DNA from: Chara braunii
Lineage: Eukaryota; Streptophyta; Charophyceae; Charales; Characeae
Length of the DNA stretch: 61,825 nt
Reading direction: 5' to 3'
Assembly: GCA_003427395.1 (NCBI GenBank)
Contig: BFEA01000096.1
Span: 503,564-565,388, forward strand
Below the pieces are notes generated by a model that saw only the letters and a program-made list of their open reading frames with translations, was not told the DNA's origin and made no database searches. The position numbers were made by a program, and so were the translations under genes. Of this stretch, positions 23,944 to 35,970 are shown one piece after another (the stretch's first letter is position 1; each line of letters opens with the position of its first letter).

Positions 23944-24188
23944 CAGGCTTAGGTTCCACGACACCGAAGTCCACCGCCGGTAGTCCCAGCACGACTGCAG
24001 AGTCGTGTACAACAGATAACGAAGTGCATACCGTAACAGGGCATTGCTCTCCAACTGTGTGGGACTCGAGAGTGGAATTGGGCACTACCTCACTCTCAAG
24101 GTACTTCATGGATTTGTCTTGAACACCGACTTCAAAAGACGGACGGCCATCCTGCAGTTCCTTGGGAACTTCCATGCACGTCTCTTGG

Positions 24189-24396
24189 TCCGGATTAATC
24201 TGAATTCCATTAGCAGAATGTGCTTTCTTGAAGGAAAAGACCTCCAGGTTCAGATTAATCCGAACTTCCTCATCTAGCAGAACGGAGAGCGGTTCCTGGT
24301 TGTCGCAGTCGGAGCCAAGGTATGTTGTCGTCTCGCTGCCTACAGGACACTGAGTTCCGGACAATGACGCCGTTTCCGTGGTTCGGATTAATCCGA
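24189..24396. repeat. Three GGATTAATCC palindromes inside an exon
   Basis: TCCGGATTAATCTGAA at 24189, TTCAGATTAATCCGAA at 24249 and TTCGGATTAATCCGA at 24382 all lie within exon 1 of the spliced gene. They belong to the TTCGGAT-NN-ATCCGAA family. Confidence 0.8.
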
Positions 24397-24798
24397 GACA
24401 ATTCTCGGGCCGCGGAAACCTCCCAGAAGTGAAGTCATTTCCCGTCTCGATTGAGGTGATGCATGTTACCGCCAATGCCGCACTGGCCTCATCCTCGTCG
24501 ATGTTGGGCCCCTGCCCGTCTCCGTTGTGATGGTTTTTCTTCTCTCCGCTGTGAGGCCTTCTCTTCTCTCCGCTGTGAGGCTTTTTCTTCTATCCGCTGC
24601 CCTTTCTTCCCTCTCCGCCGCCTTCGTGCTCCGAAGACCTCCGTTTCGACGAGCGCGGTTCACTTCCCCCCCCGGATCCGCGGCGACCGCCACTATGACC
24701 ATCCCCTTCGTCGTCTTTTCCGCGAGACTTGCGCTTCGCAGCTTCAGTCGTCGGCATGATCGCAGGCAACTCCCAACTTGCGTTGTTTAAAGACGGGC

Positions 24799-25035
24799 TC
24801 AACGGAAGGCTGTAAAACGCGGAGGAACATTCCAGCCATTTATTTGCTTTAGAAAGTCGAACACCGTGTCCACGTATGCCCGTAGAGCAGGGTCGTCCTT
24901 GTGTTGTGAATTAACCTCAAGCAATTTCCCCAATACTGCCTCGTAAGCTCGAGCTTTGAAAACATCAAGGTTCCAACGATCGTCGTAATCCCACCCCCCT
25001 TTGAGGTTCCTCACAGGCTCACAGCCATTGCCCAT
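24799..25035 (-). pseudogene. Short coding remnant downstream of the methyltransferase-like gene
   Basis: A 78-codon frame (MGNGCEPVRNLKGGW..., ending FLKQINGWNVPP) has coding-like composition. It overlaps the end of the preceding frame by 17 bp in another frame. It is probably the C-terminus of the large gene after a frameshift. I recognise no domain. Confidence 0.35.
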
Positions 25036-28000
25036 TCACCGTCAAGAAGGACTGGCTGGAAATGGTCAGGGTGCCACACGACATCATGGCCCCAATCTTC
25101 GGCTTTGGAGAAGGTGTGTTGTCGCCCACGTGGTACGGCCTTGTAGGATTCAGCAGATGCGGATGGTCAGAAGGAACTTGTTGGTCGGGTTGTAGACGTT
25201 CGGGGAGCGATGTGATACGGAGTGACTCCCCCAGGGGACTCGTTAAATGGGATAACCCACCCCTCTTGACAGGCGCTGAGGAGGACACGGGTGTGGGACC
25301 GCCTCAGGTGGGTGTAGCAAACGGTGTCCCCGGTTTGCATATAGAGGGCGACTCAGAAAGGACTTGGGCGTTGAAGATGGCCAATTGGCCGTCGAGATCG
25401 AAGATGTCGTCCTCAACGCTCTCCTCCTGCTCAGTCTCGATATTCAAGTCATCGTCCTCGTCAAATGCCAGCTTGTACTTGTCCAAAGTGAAGTCAGCCG
25501 GATCGTGCACATGTTCATTGAAGAAGACGTACTCCAACCTCTTCGTGAAGTCCACTGCACTGGTCCGACTCGCTCCGTGGTGGCCCTGGAGGACAGCAAC
25601 GGCGACTTCCTTTCGCTTAACGTATTCCACGTCTACTCTCCACTTCGGTTGATGGCCGAAAAGAAAGGAGTAGACTTGGTGCCTTTTATTCGGAGTCAAC
25701 TTGAAGAACATGTCCTTATTCGGGTCATATTCGGGCTCGACGGTGACATGGTGGAAATCGCAATCGTAAGCCCCGGACTTCATGGGCAACAAACTGCACC
25801 GTGTATTCCAGTTGCGTCGAGTCCCCCTCCACCGCCAAGACGTGCCTTCCGCTCTGAAGCAGATTCCACACCACCTGAGCGTGCGGCTTCCCCAGGAACA
25901 GCACAGCATCCGCCGCAACACAGAAGAAATGCAGTTGACTGCATAACTGAAAAGGATTCCTCTCCCAGTCCTTGTACACAGTCCCCCGTTGGGTGAGGTC
26001 TCCAACGTCTGCAAAATTCAAAGACTTGAAAGGGTGCTCCACAACATCGGTAGGTGTCACTTTTTGTTTCCTCCGAAGAGCGGCGGCATCGTCTTCGGCA
26101 ACAGCTCCCTCGTACACTGGTTGCGTCAGCAGCAGCGGATCCTCGCTTTTGAAAAGGATGTGCATTACGTCTGGCTCCTCCCACATGCTGTTACCAAACT
26201 GATAGGTCTTTTTCACTTGTGTCTTGCGAACCCACTTTCCCGTGTAGCATCGGGGTGCCCGAAGCGCAGACAAATATGTCATGAAGGAGAGGTTCCACAG
26301 GCAGGGAACAAATATCACCAATGTCCAATAGTCCTGACAAACAATGTCGAGGAACTCACTCAGAGACGCGAACGCTCCTGCATCCCAGCGCGCCCGATCC
26401 GCAGTTCCCCACAAGTCGAGCACGCAAGTGTGGGAGTGTAACCGATTTGCGAGCTTCCTTAGCACGTCCTTATGATCCAAGGCATTCAATGGGTCGACGA
26501 CAAACAGGGCTAGCGTCATCACGGCGCTTGTCTTCCTCCACAAAATGTTTGTGCATTCATCAATGCCCCGAGGACTTTTTTTGGCTTGCATGCGGTCTCC
26601 AGTGATCATCGATAGGACCACACATTTCCACTCCGTTGGGAAATGTTGGTCGTTCACGAGGGCCACGGTCTTCTTGACGTTGATGTCATGTGGACACCCT
26701 AGATACTGAGGGCACTTGTTCACGTAGGCGGTGTCAGTGAAAAATTTCTTGTTGTCGTTCCAAAGCTTGTCGTCAAGACCTTTGTCCGCGTAATCTTCAA
26801 ACAATTTTCGCTTGGATCTGAAGAATGAGGATCCGGCATTCCACTGCTCCTTGCCCATTTCCTCGTACTCGAACTCCACGTAGTGCCACAACCTCAGCAT
26901 AATCCGGTCGATTTTTATTATGTCGACCATCTCCTTGACATTGAACTTCCCCTGTTCGGCCAACTTCTTGTTACTCCCTTGAACCCACACGACGTTAAGG
27001 TTCAAGACGCCGTTCAACAACCTCTTCTTCTCGCGGTCCGTTAAGCCTGCCAATTCCTTCCAGCAATGAACATCAGGCTCAGGAACTTGGATGTAGTAAG
27101 TTTTCTCCTCCCCGCCTTTCTTTGGCTTGCCCTTGCCCTTTCTCAACGACGGGTCGTCCACCTTAATGTACCAGACGTGTTTCTTCAGTCCCTGGCTGTC
27201 AGTCACAGTCGACAGTCCCTGCTTAGCCACTTCCTTATGGGCCGGTGACTTTTCTGTCCAACGTCGGCCGTCAGAAGCCAGAAGTTTTCCTTTCGACCAT
27301 TCGTTGTAGAATTTCTCCGCCAAACCGAAGACCGGGTCGTCAGCCATGGCCAGCGGAAGGTAGTACCGAAGTTTCTCGGCCAATTCCTTTCTCTTCTTTG
27401 CTTCCGTTGACAGGCCCTACAAAGGGGTGTACGGTGTCTTCTTCATTGCTAAGGCCATGAACTGAGTCCATTTGCGCACTGCCTCCTTTTTCTTGGACGC
27501 ATTACCGAGCACGGCACGCGGTCTCCCCCTAATTTTCTAGATATTGCAAATGTCCCTCATGGACAAAATCTGCAACCTCGGTGGATTCTTCTTGTCTTTC
27601 AGGTTGTCTTCGCAACTGACATGGGCATAGCCGTCGAACTCGTCGTCAGGGAAGTAAATTGGTTTGAATGGCCATTCACAGAAGTTGTAGTAATTGAACA
27701 CGGGATGGTCTTTCACCTTCAACGCCGCCCTCGCGTTATGCTGACCACACACAGGATAATACCAGTACTTCTCGGGATGGGAGGCATCGAAGTCTTGAGG
27801 CAGCACGCGCACAACAGGTCTGTCCTTCTCCGGTGGCGACACGATCGGAGCCACAACGAAAACCGACTTTGTATATCTCATGTCTTGACGATCGTAGCAG
27901 TCGATCATAGCCCCAGCGATGGTCTCCACGAGGAACTCGTCCAAGGACCGGTGGTTGTACGCATCTTCTCAGTCTGGAATATGCAAGATCCTTTCGGGAT

Positions 28001-28600
28001 GGATGTGCAACACGGCGTCCTTCTGCACCCTCGTCTTCATCTCTAGGAATAAGGCTTTGTCGAGGTTAAATGTGTTCAGGTTCACTTCCACGTCGTCGTC
28101 CCCCTCCCCGATGTCGCCCTCATCTGCTTTCTTCTCCTTCATCGACTTCGACCTCTTCCCCGAAGACTCACCGATTCTCCGTCGTGCCGAGAAGTCTCTT
28201 GGCGTATCATCCCCCCCTCCAACCCTTTTCCTCTTCTCAACGGATCCCCGGTCTTATGTCATCGGCGTCCGATCACTTCCTCCTGCCTTTCTTTGCCTTT
28301 TCTGAGTCGCTACTCTCTCCCCCGCTTCGTCAACTGGTAAGTTCCGGTTGCTTCCCAACTGAGTCTTCTCAGGCGAGCTCTGACTAATCGCCCCCAACTC
28401 GAGTAGCTCCTCTTCACCGGCGACATTCCCACCTGACTCTCGTTGAGGGCTCGCCTCTGTCTCCAGATGGAGCGGAGGAGGGCGGGACGCTCGAGTCGTC
28501 TCGTCCGCCCCGCGCACCTGCCGAACCTGCGAGGTACCCGGTCGGACGACCGCCGACAACTCAACCGACTGTCTACCAGTCTGCTCCTGCGTATCTGAAC
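25019..28600 (-). pseudogene. Large ParB-like plus permuted methyltransferase-like protein (decayed)
   Basis: One frame runs from about 28600 to 25725, broken by TAA 28254, a TGA near 27973, TAG 27537 and a TAG near 27418. A frameshift near 25773 continues it to 25019, with one more TGA at 25304. In order: a disordered N-terminus with basic clusters (QKRQRK, EKRKR); a segment I read as ParB-like (HPERILHIPD, RSLDEFL, then YYPVCGQHNARAAL and HVSCEDNL); a charged helical region; then CVLDLWGTADRARW and YWTLVIFVP; and FLGKPHAQVVWNLL with HVLAVEGD. The last two groups, in that order, resemble motif IV and motif I of a circularly permuted (beta-class) DNA methyltransferase, but without a DPPY. The C-terminus is acidic. 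A second copy of the final third lies at 44402-44986. Function is unproven. The ParB and methyltransferase readings are inference. Confidence 0.45.
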
Positions 28601-29158
28601 GACATGCCGACTAGCGGATCAAGAGGGGTACCTGGCAGTCCACGCTCCCCTCCCGCAGGGTCTCCTCCCGCGAACCCAACAGGACCACTTATCGATGTCC
28701 CAGGGTCCACGTCCATGCCATGGCTAGGGCTGACTGTACGCGACCAGACCTCGAGGAAGTGTTCCACGTGGACAGCTTCGTCGTGGCCTGGCGCTAACTG
28801 GACAAAGAAGGGCAAAGCCATCGCACGTTGTCCGTACCCCTCGAACATCTTCCCGGAAAAATTGCATCCTTTTCCGACTTCGTCGACGGACCCATCACTT
28901 CGGTAAAGCTTCCGCAAGGCGAACCATAGAATGTCATTGCCGGCTTCAATCCATTTGACGATGGACCCTGCGAGACGCATCGTGTGGCCGCGAACGGCGA
29001 GGAACAAGACTGGCCCGCATCGAGGTTCCAACGGGTGGGAGGCGTCCTGGCAGACTCAATCCACATACGAGACCCGCTTGCTGTAGTCGCACCACAAGCG
29101 TTGAGCCCCTCGAGGTTCTTCTCCCAGCGGAGCGGCCTTCGCCGTGAGTAGTCATTCC
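28573..29158 (-). pseudogene. Probable N-terminal exon of the ParB/methyltransferase-like gene
   Basis: A coding-like frame (from about 29110 to 28573) contains GHTMRLAGSIVKWIEAGND, LWFALRKLYRSDGS and ALPFFVQLAPGHDEAVHVEH, then a Gly/Pro-rich stretch. A candidate splice acceptor (GTGTTTCAG) ends at 29159. Stops interrupt the first 80 bp. The next frame (from about 28600) continues directly after a presumed frameshift, so I treat this as the front of the same gene. I do not recognise the fold. Confidence 0.35.
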
Positions 29159-29336
29159 CTGAAACACGCAAAGCAATTGAACACACGTCTACTCAGCACA
29201 ACCACACGCACAAGAACGTCCTTTACCCAGAGCACCCACAATGACCACGGTCCACCGGGACCTGACAGACGCGAAGTTCACTGGTGGTTCGAAGTCAGTG
29301 GACCACGGGCCTGATCTCGAAGGAGGACAACTGCCA

Positions 29337-32300
29337 GTGTCGGATTAATCCGAACCATGGAAAAGGCAAGGCGTTTTTGGAGAGAAATTCCAGGTTAGTG
29401 AACTCGTTATCACGCAAGGTCGCACACGAACACAAATTTCCTGCGGAGAGTTCTGACGGCAGTACGACGAAGAGAAATTCAAAATCATGTATGTTCACTC
29501 AGAGAGACGCATGACCGAACATGAAAAAAACTCATCACAGCAAATGATCATCGGATGGTTCGGATGCATCCGAACTTGAAGGAGTGTTCAATTGCAGCCA
29601 AATACCAAAGTAGAACGATGATTCGGGTGGATACGCACTTCACGTCCTATGTTGTTTATGCTTTCGCGCCGTGGCCTCCGGCGTAGACATGCAATGCACG
29701 TGGAAGGTAAGAAACCAGAAACCGTTTGCCCAAGCTTGTTGTACGCGGCTCGGATGAAATAGGAGGAGAGAAGCCTTGCTTCTCTCAAGCGTTTCTGCAC
29801 TCGGACAGGAAGACAAGCATGGACACCGTAGTACGATGCAAGGAAGTCACCTAGCAGTTCCAGGTGTGGTGCTGATGCATCCGATTTTGAAAGCGGGGTA
29901 AGGTCGACGTTGCATTTCTTTGCCATTCTCAAAGATCGGTGTCAAGGTTCCAAGACTACATTGGAGGTCCCTACACCGCTGATGGTTTCGTGGGCGGTGT
30001 GTTTCCACGTGTGGTTCGGATTCATCCGAACTCCACAGGGCAATGTTCGATTTTCGAACTCGAAACGAGCAGAATCCGGGTGTAAGCCGGTTGCGGTGCT
30101 GATTCCTCCGAATTTGACAAAGAGGTAAGGTCGGCGTTGTATTTCTTCGTCATTCGCATAGACCAGAGTCGGGGGTCCAAGACTACGTCAGAACTCCCTA
30201 CACCGTTGATGGATCCGTGGCACGTGTGTATGCCCGGTGTGGTTCGGATTCATCCGAACTTCACAAGTGGATGGTCGACTTCACTGGTGTGGTTGGATTC
30301 ATCCGAACTTCGCATTGGTGTGGTGGGCTTCATCAGAACTTCACAAATGGATGTCTCGGTGTGGTTCGGACCAATCCGAGTCCGGGGTGTGTTGCCTGAC
30401 AGTTCCCGGAAAACGGTTGACAATGTGTCCCATCCAAATTGGGAGCAAGCAGAATCCAGGTGTGGTGCTGACTCATCCGATTTTGACACCGGGGTAAGGT
30501 CGACGTTGTATTCCTGGTGTCAGGTGTCCAAGTCCACGTTAGAGTTCCCTACCCCGCTGATGGTTTCGAAGGTGCTGTGTATCCCCAGTGTGGTTCGGAC
30601 TCATCCGGACTCCACAGGGCGAAGCTCGACTTCCAAATTCGGAACGACCAGAATCCACGTGTAAGCCGGGTGTGGTGCTGATTCATCCGAATTTGACAAA
30701 GGGGTAAGTAGGGCATTGTATATCTTCGCCATTCGCATAGACCGGAGTCGGGGGTCCAAGACTACCTCGGAATTCCCTACGCCGTTGTGGTTCGGATTCA
30801 TCCGAACTTCATAGGTGTGGTTCGGATTCATCCAAACTTCAGAGGTGGACGGTCGACTTCACCAGTGTGGGTGGGTTCATCCGAGCTCCACATTGGTGTG
30901 GTGGGCCTCATCCGAGTTTCACGAACGGATGCTTCAGTGTGAATCCAATCAATTCGAGTCAGGGGTGTGATGTCTGTGTACTCGGACACTTCAATGATGG
31001 CGGTCGTAGTGCGGTTTCATCCGGTTTTCGCCGGAATGCGCAGCAGCTGCGTAGTGCACAGGAGAGCATTATCTATCCACAATAGGAGGCGTGCAACGCC
31101 GCTTTCGCACGCGTCCCTCCTTTCGAAGTCAACGGACACTGCCCAGCGAAGAGCTGTGGTTTGGATTCATCCAAATTAGATAGAGGCGCGTTCGACCTGG
31201 TGTTTCCTCACCATTGTGTTAGATTTGAGCGTCGGTTATGAGATGGGTGAGGTTCGGATTGATCCGAACCTGACACCGGAAGAAGATCTCCATAGTTCGT
31301 TTTCGCCACAACATTCATCCGAGCTACTTGTTTTCCCGGGCTGTGGCTCGGATTCATCCGAACTTCTAAGGACTGTGTGGCGTCATGGTGTGTTCTCGCC
31401 ATCGAGGTTGAGAGAACCACATTGCGTTAAGGACGTGTGTGGCTCGGATGCATCCGAATGTGACAGAGGTATACCGGATACATCCGAACGGCAGAAGGTA
31501 TTGTCCACATGGTTTGTTTTATTCCACAGACCGTGCGTCGAAGACAAGACACTCTGAAGTTCGGATAAATCCGAGTTTAACAAGGTGTTTTCCAGATGTG
31601 TTGTTTTCGGCATGGGGTTTGATCCGATCCTGCGATATGAAGGCAATATCGCATCTTCATTCATTCGTGCATAGGACTGACTTTCGAGTCCGGGTGATGA
31701 GGGGAAACATTTGGCCAATATCGGGAAGGAAAACTGGAACTGCGTCGTGCACGTTTCGATGCAAAACCAGTATCAGGTGTCCAAGTCTACGTTAGAGTTC
31801 AGTACCCCATTGATGGTTCCGAAGGCGCTGTGTATCCCCAGTGTGGTTCGGATTCATCGGAACTCCACAGGGCGAAGCTCGACTTCCAAATTCGGAACGA
31901 CCAGAATCCACGTGTAAGCCGGGTGTGGTGCTGATTCATTCGAATTTGACAAAGGGGTACGTAGGGCATTGTATATCTTCGCCATTCGCATAGACCGGAG
32001 TCGGGGGTCCAAGACTACTCGCGTTCGTTCGCTGTTGTGGTTTGGATTCATCCGAACCTCACAGGTGTGGTTCGGATTCATCCGAACTTCACAGGTGGAT
32101 GGTCCACTTCACCGGTGTGGGTGGGTTCATCCGAGCTCCACATTGGTGTGGTGGGCTTCATCCGAGCTTCACGAACGGATGCTTCAGTATGAATCCGATC
32201 AATCCGAGTCAGGGGTGTGATGTCTGTGTGCTTGGACACTTCAATGATGGCGGTCGTAGTGCAGTTTCATCCGGTTTTTTTCGGAATACGCAGCAACTGC

Positions 32301-33017
32301 CTAGTGCACAGGGAACATTTTCTATCCACAATAAAAGGCGTGCACCGTTGCTTTCGCACGCGTCCCTTCTTTCGAAGTCAACGGACAGCTGCCCAACGAA
32401 AAGTTGTGGTTCAGATTCATCCGAAATAGACAGAGGCGCGTTCGACCTGGTTTTTCCTCGCCATTGTATTAGATTAGAGCGTCGGTTATGAGATGGGTGA
32501 GGTTTGGATTGATCCGACCCTGACACCGGAAGAAGATCTCCATAGTTCGTTTTCGCCACAACATTCATCCGAGCTACTTGTTTTCCCGGGCTGTGGTTCA
32601 GATTCATCAGAACTTCTAAGGACTGTGTGGGGTCATGGTGTGTTCTCGCCATCAAGGTTGAGAGAACCGCACTGCGTTAAGGACGTGTGTGGCTCGAATG
32701 CATCCGAATTCGACAGAGGTATACCGGATACATCTGAACGGCAGAAGGTATTGTCCACATGGTCTTTTATTCCATAGACCGTGCGTCGAAGACAAGACCC
32801 TCTGAAGTTCGAACATCCGAGTTTAACAAGGTGTGTTCCAGATGTGTTGTTTTCGGCATGGGGTTTGATCCGATCCTGTGATATGAAGGCAATATCGCAT
32901 CTTCATCCGCTCGAGCATAGGACTGACTTTTGAGTCCGGGTGATGACGGGAAACATTTGGCCAATATCGGGAAGGAAAACTGGAACTGCGTCGTGCACGT
33001 TTCGGCGAAAAACCCTA
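29337..33017. repeat. Palindrome-rich noncoding repeat region
   Basis: The region is built of short segments that each carry TTCGGAT-NN-ATCCGAA or a decayed form. It is often preceded by GTGTGG and followed by TTCACAGG or TTGACAAAGG. Clear copies are at 29559, 30015, 30243, 30791, 31253 and 32071. Reading frames are short and frame-inconsistent, and I see no gene. Confidence 0.85.
30521..33017. repeat. Direct tandem duplication of about 1.25 kb
   Basis: Unit A (about 30521-31773) and unit B (31774-33017) share the same order of landmarks. CAGGTGTCCAAGT is at 30521 and 31774. TGGAACTGCGTCGTGCACG is at 31735 and 32981. The shift is 1253 at one end and 1246 at the other, so the units are close in length. 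They differ by point changes and small indels. Confidence 0.9.
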
Positions 33018-34189
33018 TTTTGCGATGGGCGACACAAGACAGAATGGAACCAGTCGTGCCGACACCACACATGTGTTGTCGTCCTCCCCGTTGCCACGTC
33101 AGCGAAGAGTTCCGCTCATGTCAGCGCGGCGGTTGGCTGGCGGATCGTTTTGTCATGTAATCACAATTTGGGACGTTTCGTCCTATATGCAATCACGCAT
33201 ATCGTGTCCCGAATCCTGTCGACACTAAATAGAGAGCGACAAAATGACGAAGAGACATGAAGGGGAAAAGAGAAACACGATAAGAGAGAGAGATCTCTAG
33301 TTAGTGATCGTCCTTTCTTGTGCACTTCCTGACGACCACCTCCATTCCATCTATCCTCGTGCACATCCGCAAGCCACTGCCAGCGTTTGTTGATCTGGGT
33401 CGTCCCTGCCGCCTTGGCGAAGCAGAGAAATGCAGAAATGTGAATGACCGGATAGTGACTACATCCATCGATCCTGCCACGAGGCGGGGAACACAACGAA
33501 AAAAAAAGCCACAGAAAGTCGACTTCGCAGAGAAAAAGAAGTGCACGTGTCTGCGCGACTGCGAAACAGACATGAGGGTTAGAAACAATTGTGCATGAAA
33601 GGACACTTTGACTCTTTCTATCACGACGTGATCCAAATAGGGCTTCCCGGGCACCAATTGCAAATTGTGTTGCCTACATTCATAATAACACTGCCAGGGA
33701 AAAAAAAAAAGGGAAAAACAAACACCGCCGCCATGAACAAAGGAATATCACGCGATGAGAAAAATAAGATTTGCTGTTCACTCTTGTTTGATCTCGAGTG
33801 CGAGGAATAAAGAGACAAACGACGCAGGGAGAAGAACTACGAACACGAATAAGACGAACGAAAATCCTGAACGAATGAAAATACGACTGAGCGAAACGCT
33901 CTTCGAACATAAACGTTAAACAAAAAAGACGAATGAATCGGCGAAGAAGAAGAACATGTTCGTACTGCAGAGTGAAACAGGCGAATCTTGCGATTGGTTA
34001 GACAAAACAGTTCAGACGCGACAGAAGGAAGGTGAGACTCGATTGCAAAGACGTAACCCGTTCATCAAGAAACGATCTCCTCGGCGGAATGGACGAAACT
34101 AAAAACATGGAACGAACTTTACGCGCTGCGCTCAAGGAGACGAGCACTTTGTCCTGCGTAGCATCGATGCGAGTCGATCAGAGAGAAAG
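33018..34189. other. Noncoding interval
   Basis: I see no gene. The interval is A/G-rich, with many GAAGAAGAA- and ACGAA-type words and a poly-A run near 33700. Confidence 0.5.
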
Positions 34190-34650
34190 AGAGAGCGAGC
34201 TAGATAGGGAGAGAGAGAGAGGAAGAGAGAGGAAGAGAGAGAGAGAGANNNNNNNNNNNNNNNNNNNNNNNNNNNNNNNNNNNNNNNNNNNNNNNNNNNN
34301 NNNNNNNNNNNNNNNNNNNNNNNNNNNNNNNNNNNNNNNNNNNNNNNNNNNNNNNNNNNNNNNNNNNNNNNNNNNNNNNNNNNNNNNNNNNNNNNNNNNN
34401 NNNNNNNNNNNNNNNNNNNNNNNNNNNNNNNNNNNNNNNNNNNNNNNNNNNNNNNNNNNNNNNNNNNNNNNNNNNNNNNNNNNNNNNNNNNNNNNNNNNN
34501 NNNNNNNNNNNNNNNNNNNNNNNNNNNNNNNNNNNNNNNNNNGAGAAAAAGAGAGATAGAGTCGAAAGAGAGAGAGAGAGAGAGAGCGGAAAGAGAGAGG
34601 GGAAGCGGAAAGAGAGAGCGTGGGGGGGGGGGAGAGAGAGAGAGAGAGAG
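34190..34650. repeat. (GA)n microsatellite with 294-N assembly gap
   Basis: GA-rich tracts at 34190-34248 and 34543-34650 flank a run of N (34249-34542). The true repeat length is unknown. Confidence 0.95.
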
Positions 34651-34766
34651 TACCGTTTTCGTCATTCGAATAGAAGCGCCTCGGGATGACGACGGTGATG
34701 ACGACGTGGGTCCTGATCGCAACGCACAAAACCGACGGAGCAGATCGCGACGTACAGAACGGTGGC

Positions 34767-34905
34767 GTGTGAGATGGCGGCGCGGGAGATGGTGATGCGG
34801 GAGATGGCGACGTGGAAAATGGCGACGCGGCAGATGGCGACGGGGAGATGGCGACGCAGGAGATGGCGACGCGGGAGATTGTGGCGCAAGGGATCTGGCG
34901 ACGTG
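34767..34905. repeat. 18-bp minisatellite (GAGATGGCGACGCGG-type)
   Basis: About seven to eight degenerate copies of an 18-bp unit containing GAGATGGCGACG. The period is a multiple of three, so open frames through it are a by-product. Confidence 0.8.
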
Positions 34906-35039
34906 AGGGATATGGCGAAGGCAAGGAGGATATGGATACCGAAATATTCGACGACGTGATGGCTATGGCGATGGCAAGGGCGGATGGTACGGGAGCGCGA
35001 GTTTGGTTGTCCGCTGTGCAGGGTAGCGGCTACAACCCT

Positions 35040-35545
35040 GTGGCGTGGATCTGCCGAATGGCGGTGGCATCATTCGAAAGGTGGATGCATCCGTGTGGGG
35101 CGCGGGAGTGAAAAGTGTGGGCGGGAAAGTCTCCACCTGCCGGTGGACCGCAGCCATCGATTGAGCACGAATGGGCGGTTGGAACTGACCTGTCCTCTTG
35201 AAATCACGGCCTCCCCAACCGGTCCGCGAAAAAAAAGGGTCAGCCTGGCGGGACGCGCTGGTGTTGCGTGGATTTGCCGAATGGCGGTGGCGTCATTCGA
35301 AAGACAGACGCATCCGTGGGGACCCCGTGCGTGAAAAGCGTGGGCGGGAAAGTCTCCGCCAGCCAGTGGATCGCAGCCGTCGATTGAGAGCGACTGGGTG
35401 GTTGGAACTGACCTTTCCTCTCGAAATCACGGCCCGCCCTCCCGTAAAGGTCACAGAAGCAGCGATTTCGACATCGGACGGTCCGTGAAGAAAAAGGGCC
35501 CGCCTGGCGGGACGTGCGATGGCGTACGGCGGCCAGCGCAACGGA
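35040..35545. repeat. Tandem duplication of about 223 bp
   Basis: CCGAATGGCGGTGGC-TCATTCGAAAG occurs at 35054 and 35277. In both copies it is followed by GTGGGCGGGAAAGTCTCC and GGTTGGAACTGACCT. A third partial copy (AAAAAGGGCCCGCCTGGCGGGACG) is near 35490. Confidence 0.85.
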
Positions 35546-35970
35546 CCCCCCCTCTTCGGCAACCACCGTGCCACTGTACCACATCGATCCCACCCGCGTG
35601 GTTCGATTGTGTCATTCGTTCCGTGTGCTGCCGCACTGACGCATACGCCATCGCCAAAAGACGCTCGCCATCATATCGCAGGCCGCAGCAGCTTTCAATC
35701 CGTCGTTCTTTCATGAACTCCTCGATAGTGGGGGGCGCTTCCGTAAGCGGCACGTGACGTGGGACTTTGCATGTGAACACGGTCGCGCTTGGCTCTTCTT
35801 ACATGCGTCATCGAATCGCAGGTGAGTAACATTACTCGGCCACATAACTCTCCCAAGTCCCCACGTCTTCTCATCGCCCATCCACACCTTCTACTTCCCT
35901 GCGGCCGACTCCGTCAGACTCCCCGTCCTTTACACATGAAGTCGATCGATGTTGAAGACGTGAAAACCAA

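Larger units (their letters stand above)
23432..24757 (-). pseudogene. Two-exon lysine/glutamate-rich protein of unknown function, with a GT-AG intron
   Basis: Exon 1 runs 24757-23944 from ATG (MPTTEAAKRKSRG). Exon 2 runs 23709-23432 to TGA. The intron (23943-23710, 234 bp) begins GTAAGC and ends TTATACAG. Removing it keeps the frame exactly, giving 364 codons. Exon 1 has a basic, probably nuclear, N-terminus, two to three tandem copies of KKPHSGEK-like repeats (24-bp DNA period near 24540-24590), then an acidic patch and an unremarkable middle. One TAG (24590-24592) interrupts it. Three copies of the GGATTAATCC palindrome lie inside exon 1. I do not recognise the protein. It starts 42 bp after the stop of the preceding frame, so it may be a later part of one long gene. 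Confidence 0.5.

Noticed and set aside
24463-24790. Plus-strand frames with SSLRCEAF repeats
   Set aside because: They are the antisense of the lysine-rich repeat in the spliced minus-strand gene, which has better coding support and an intron in phase.
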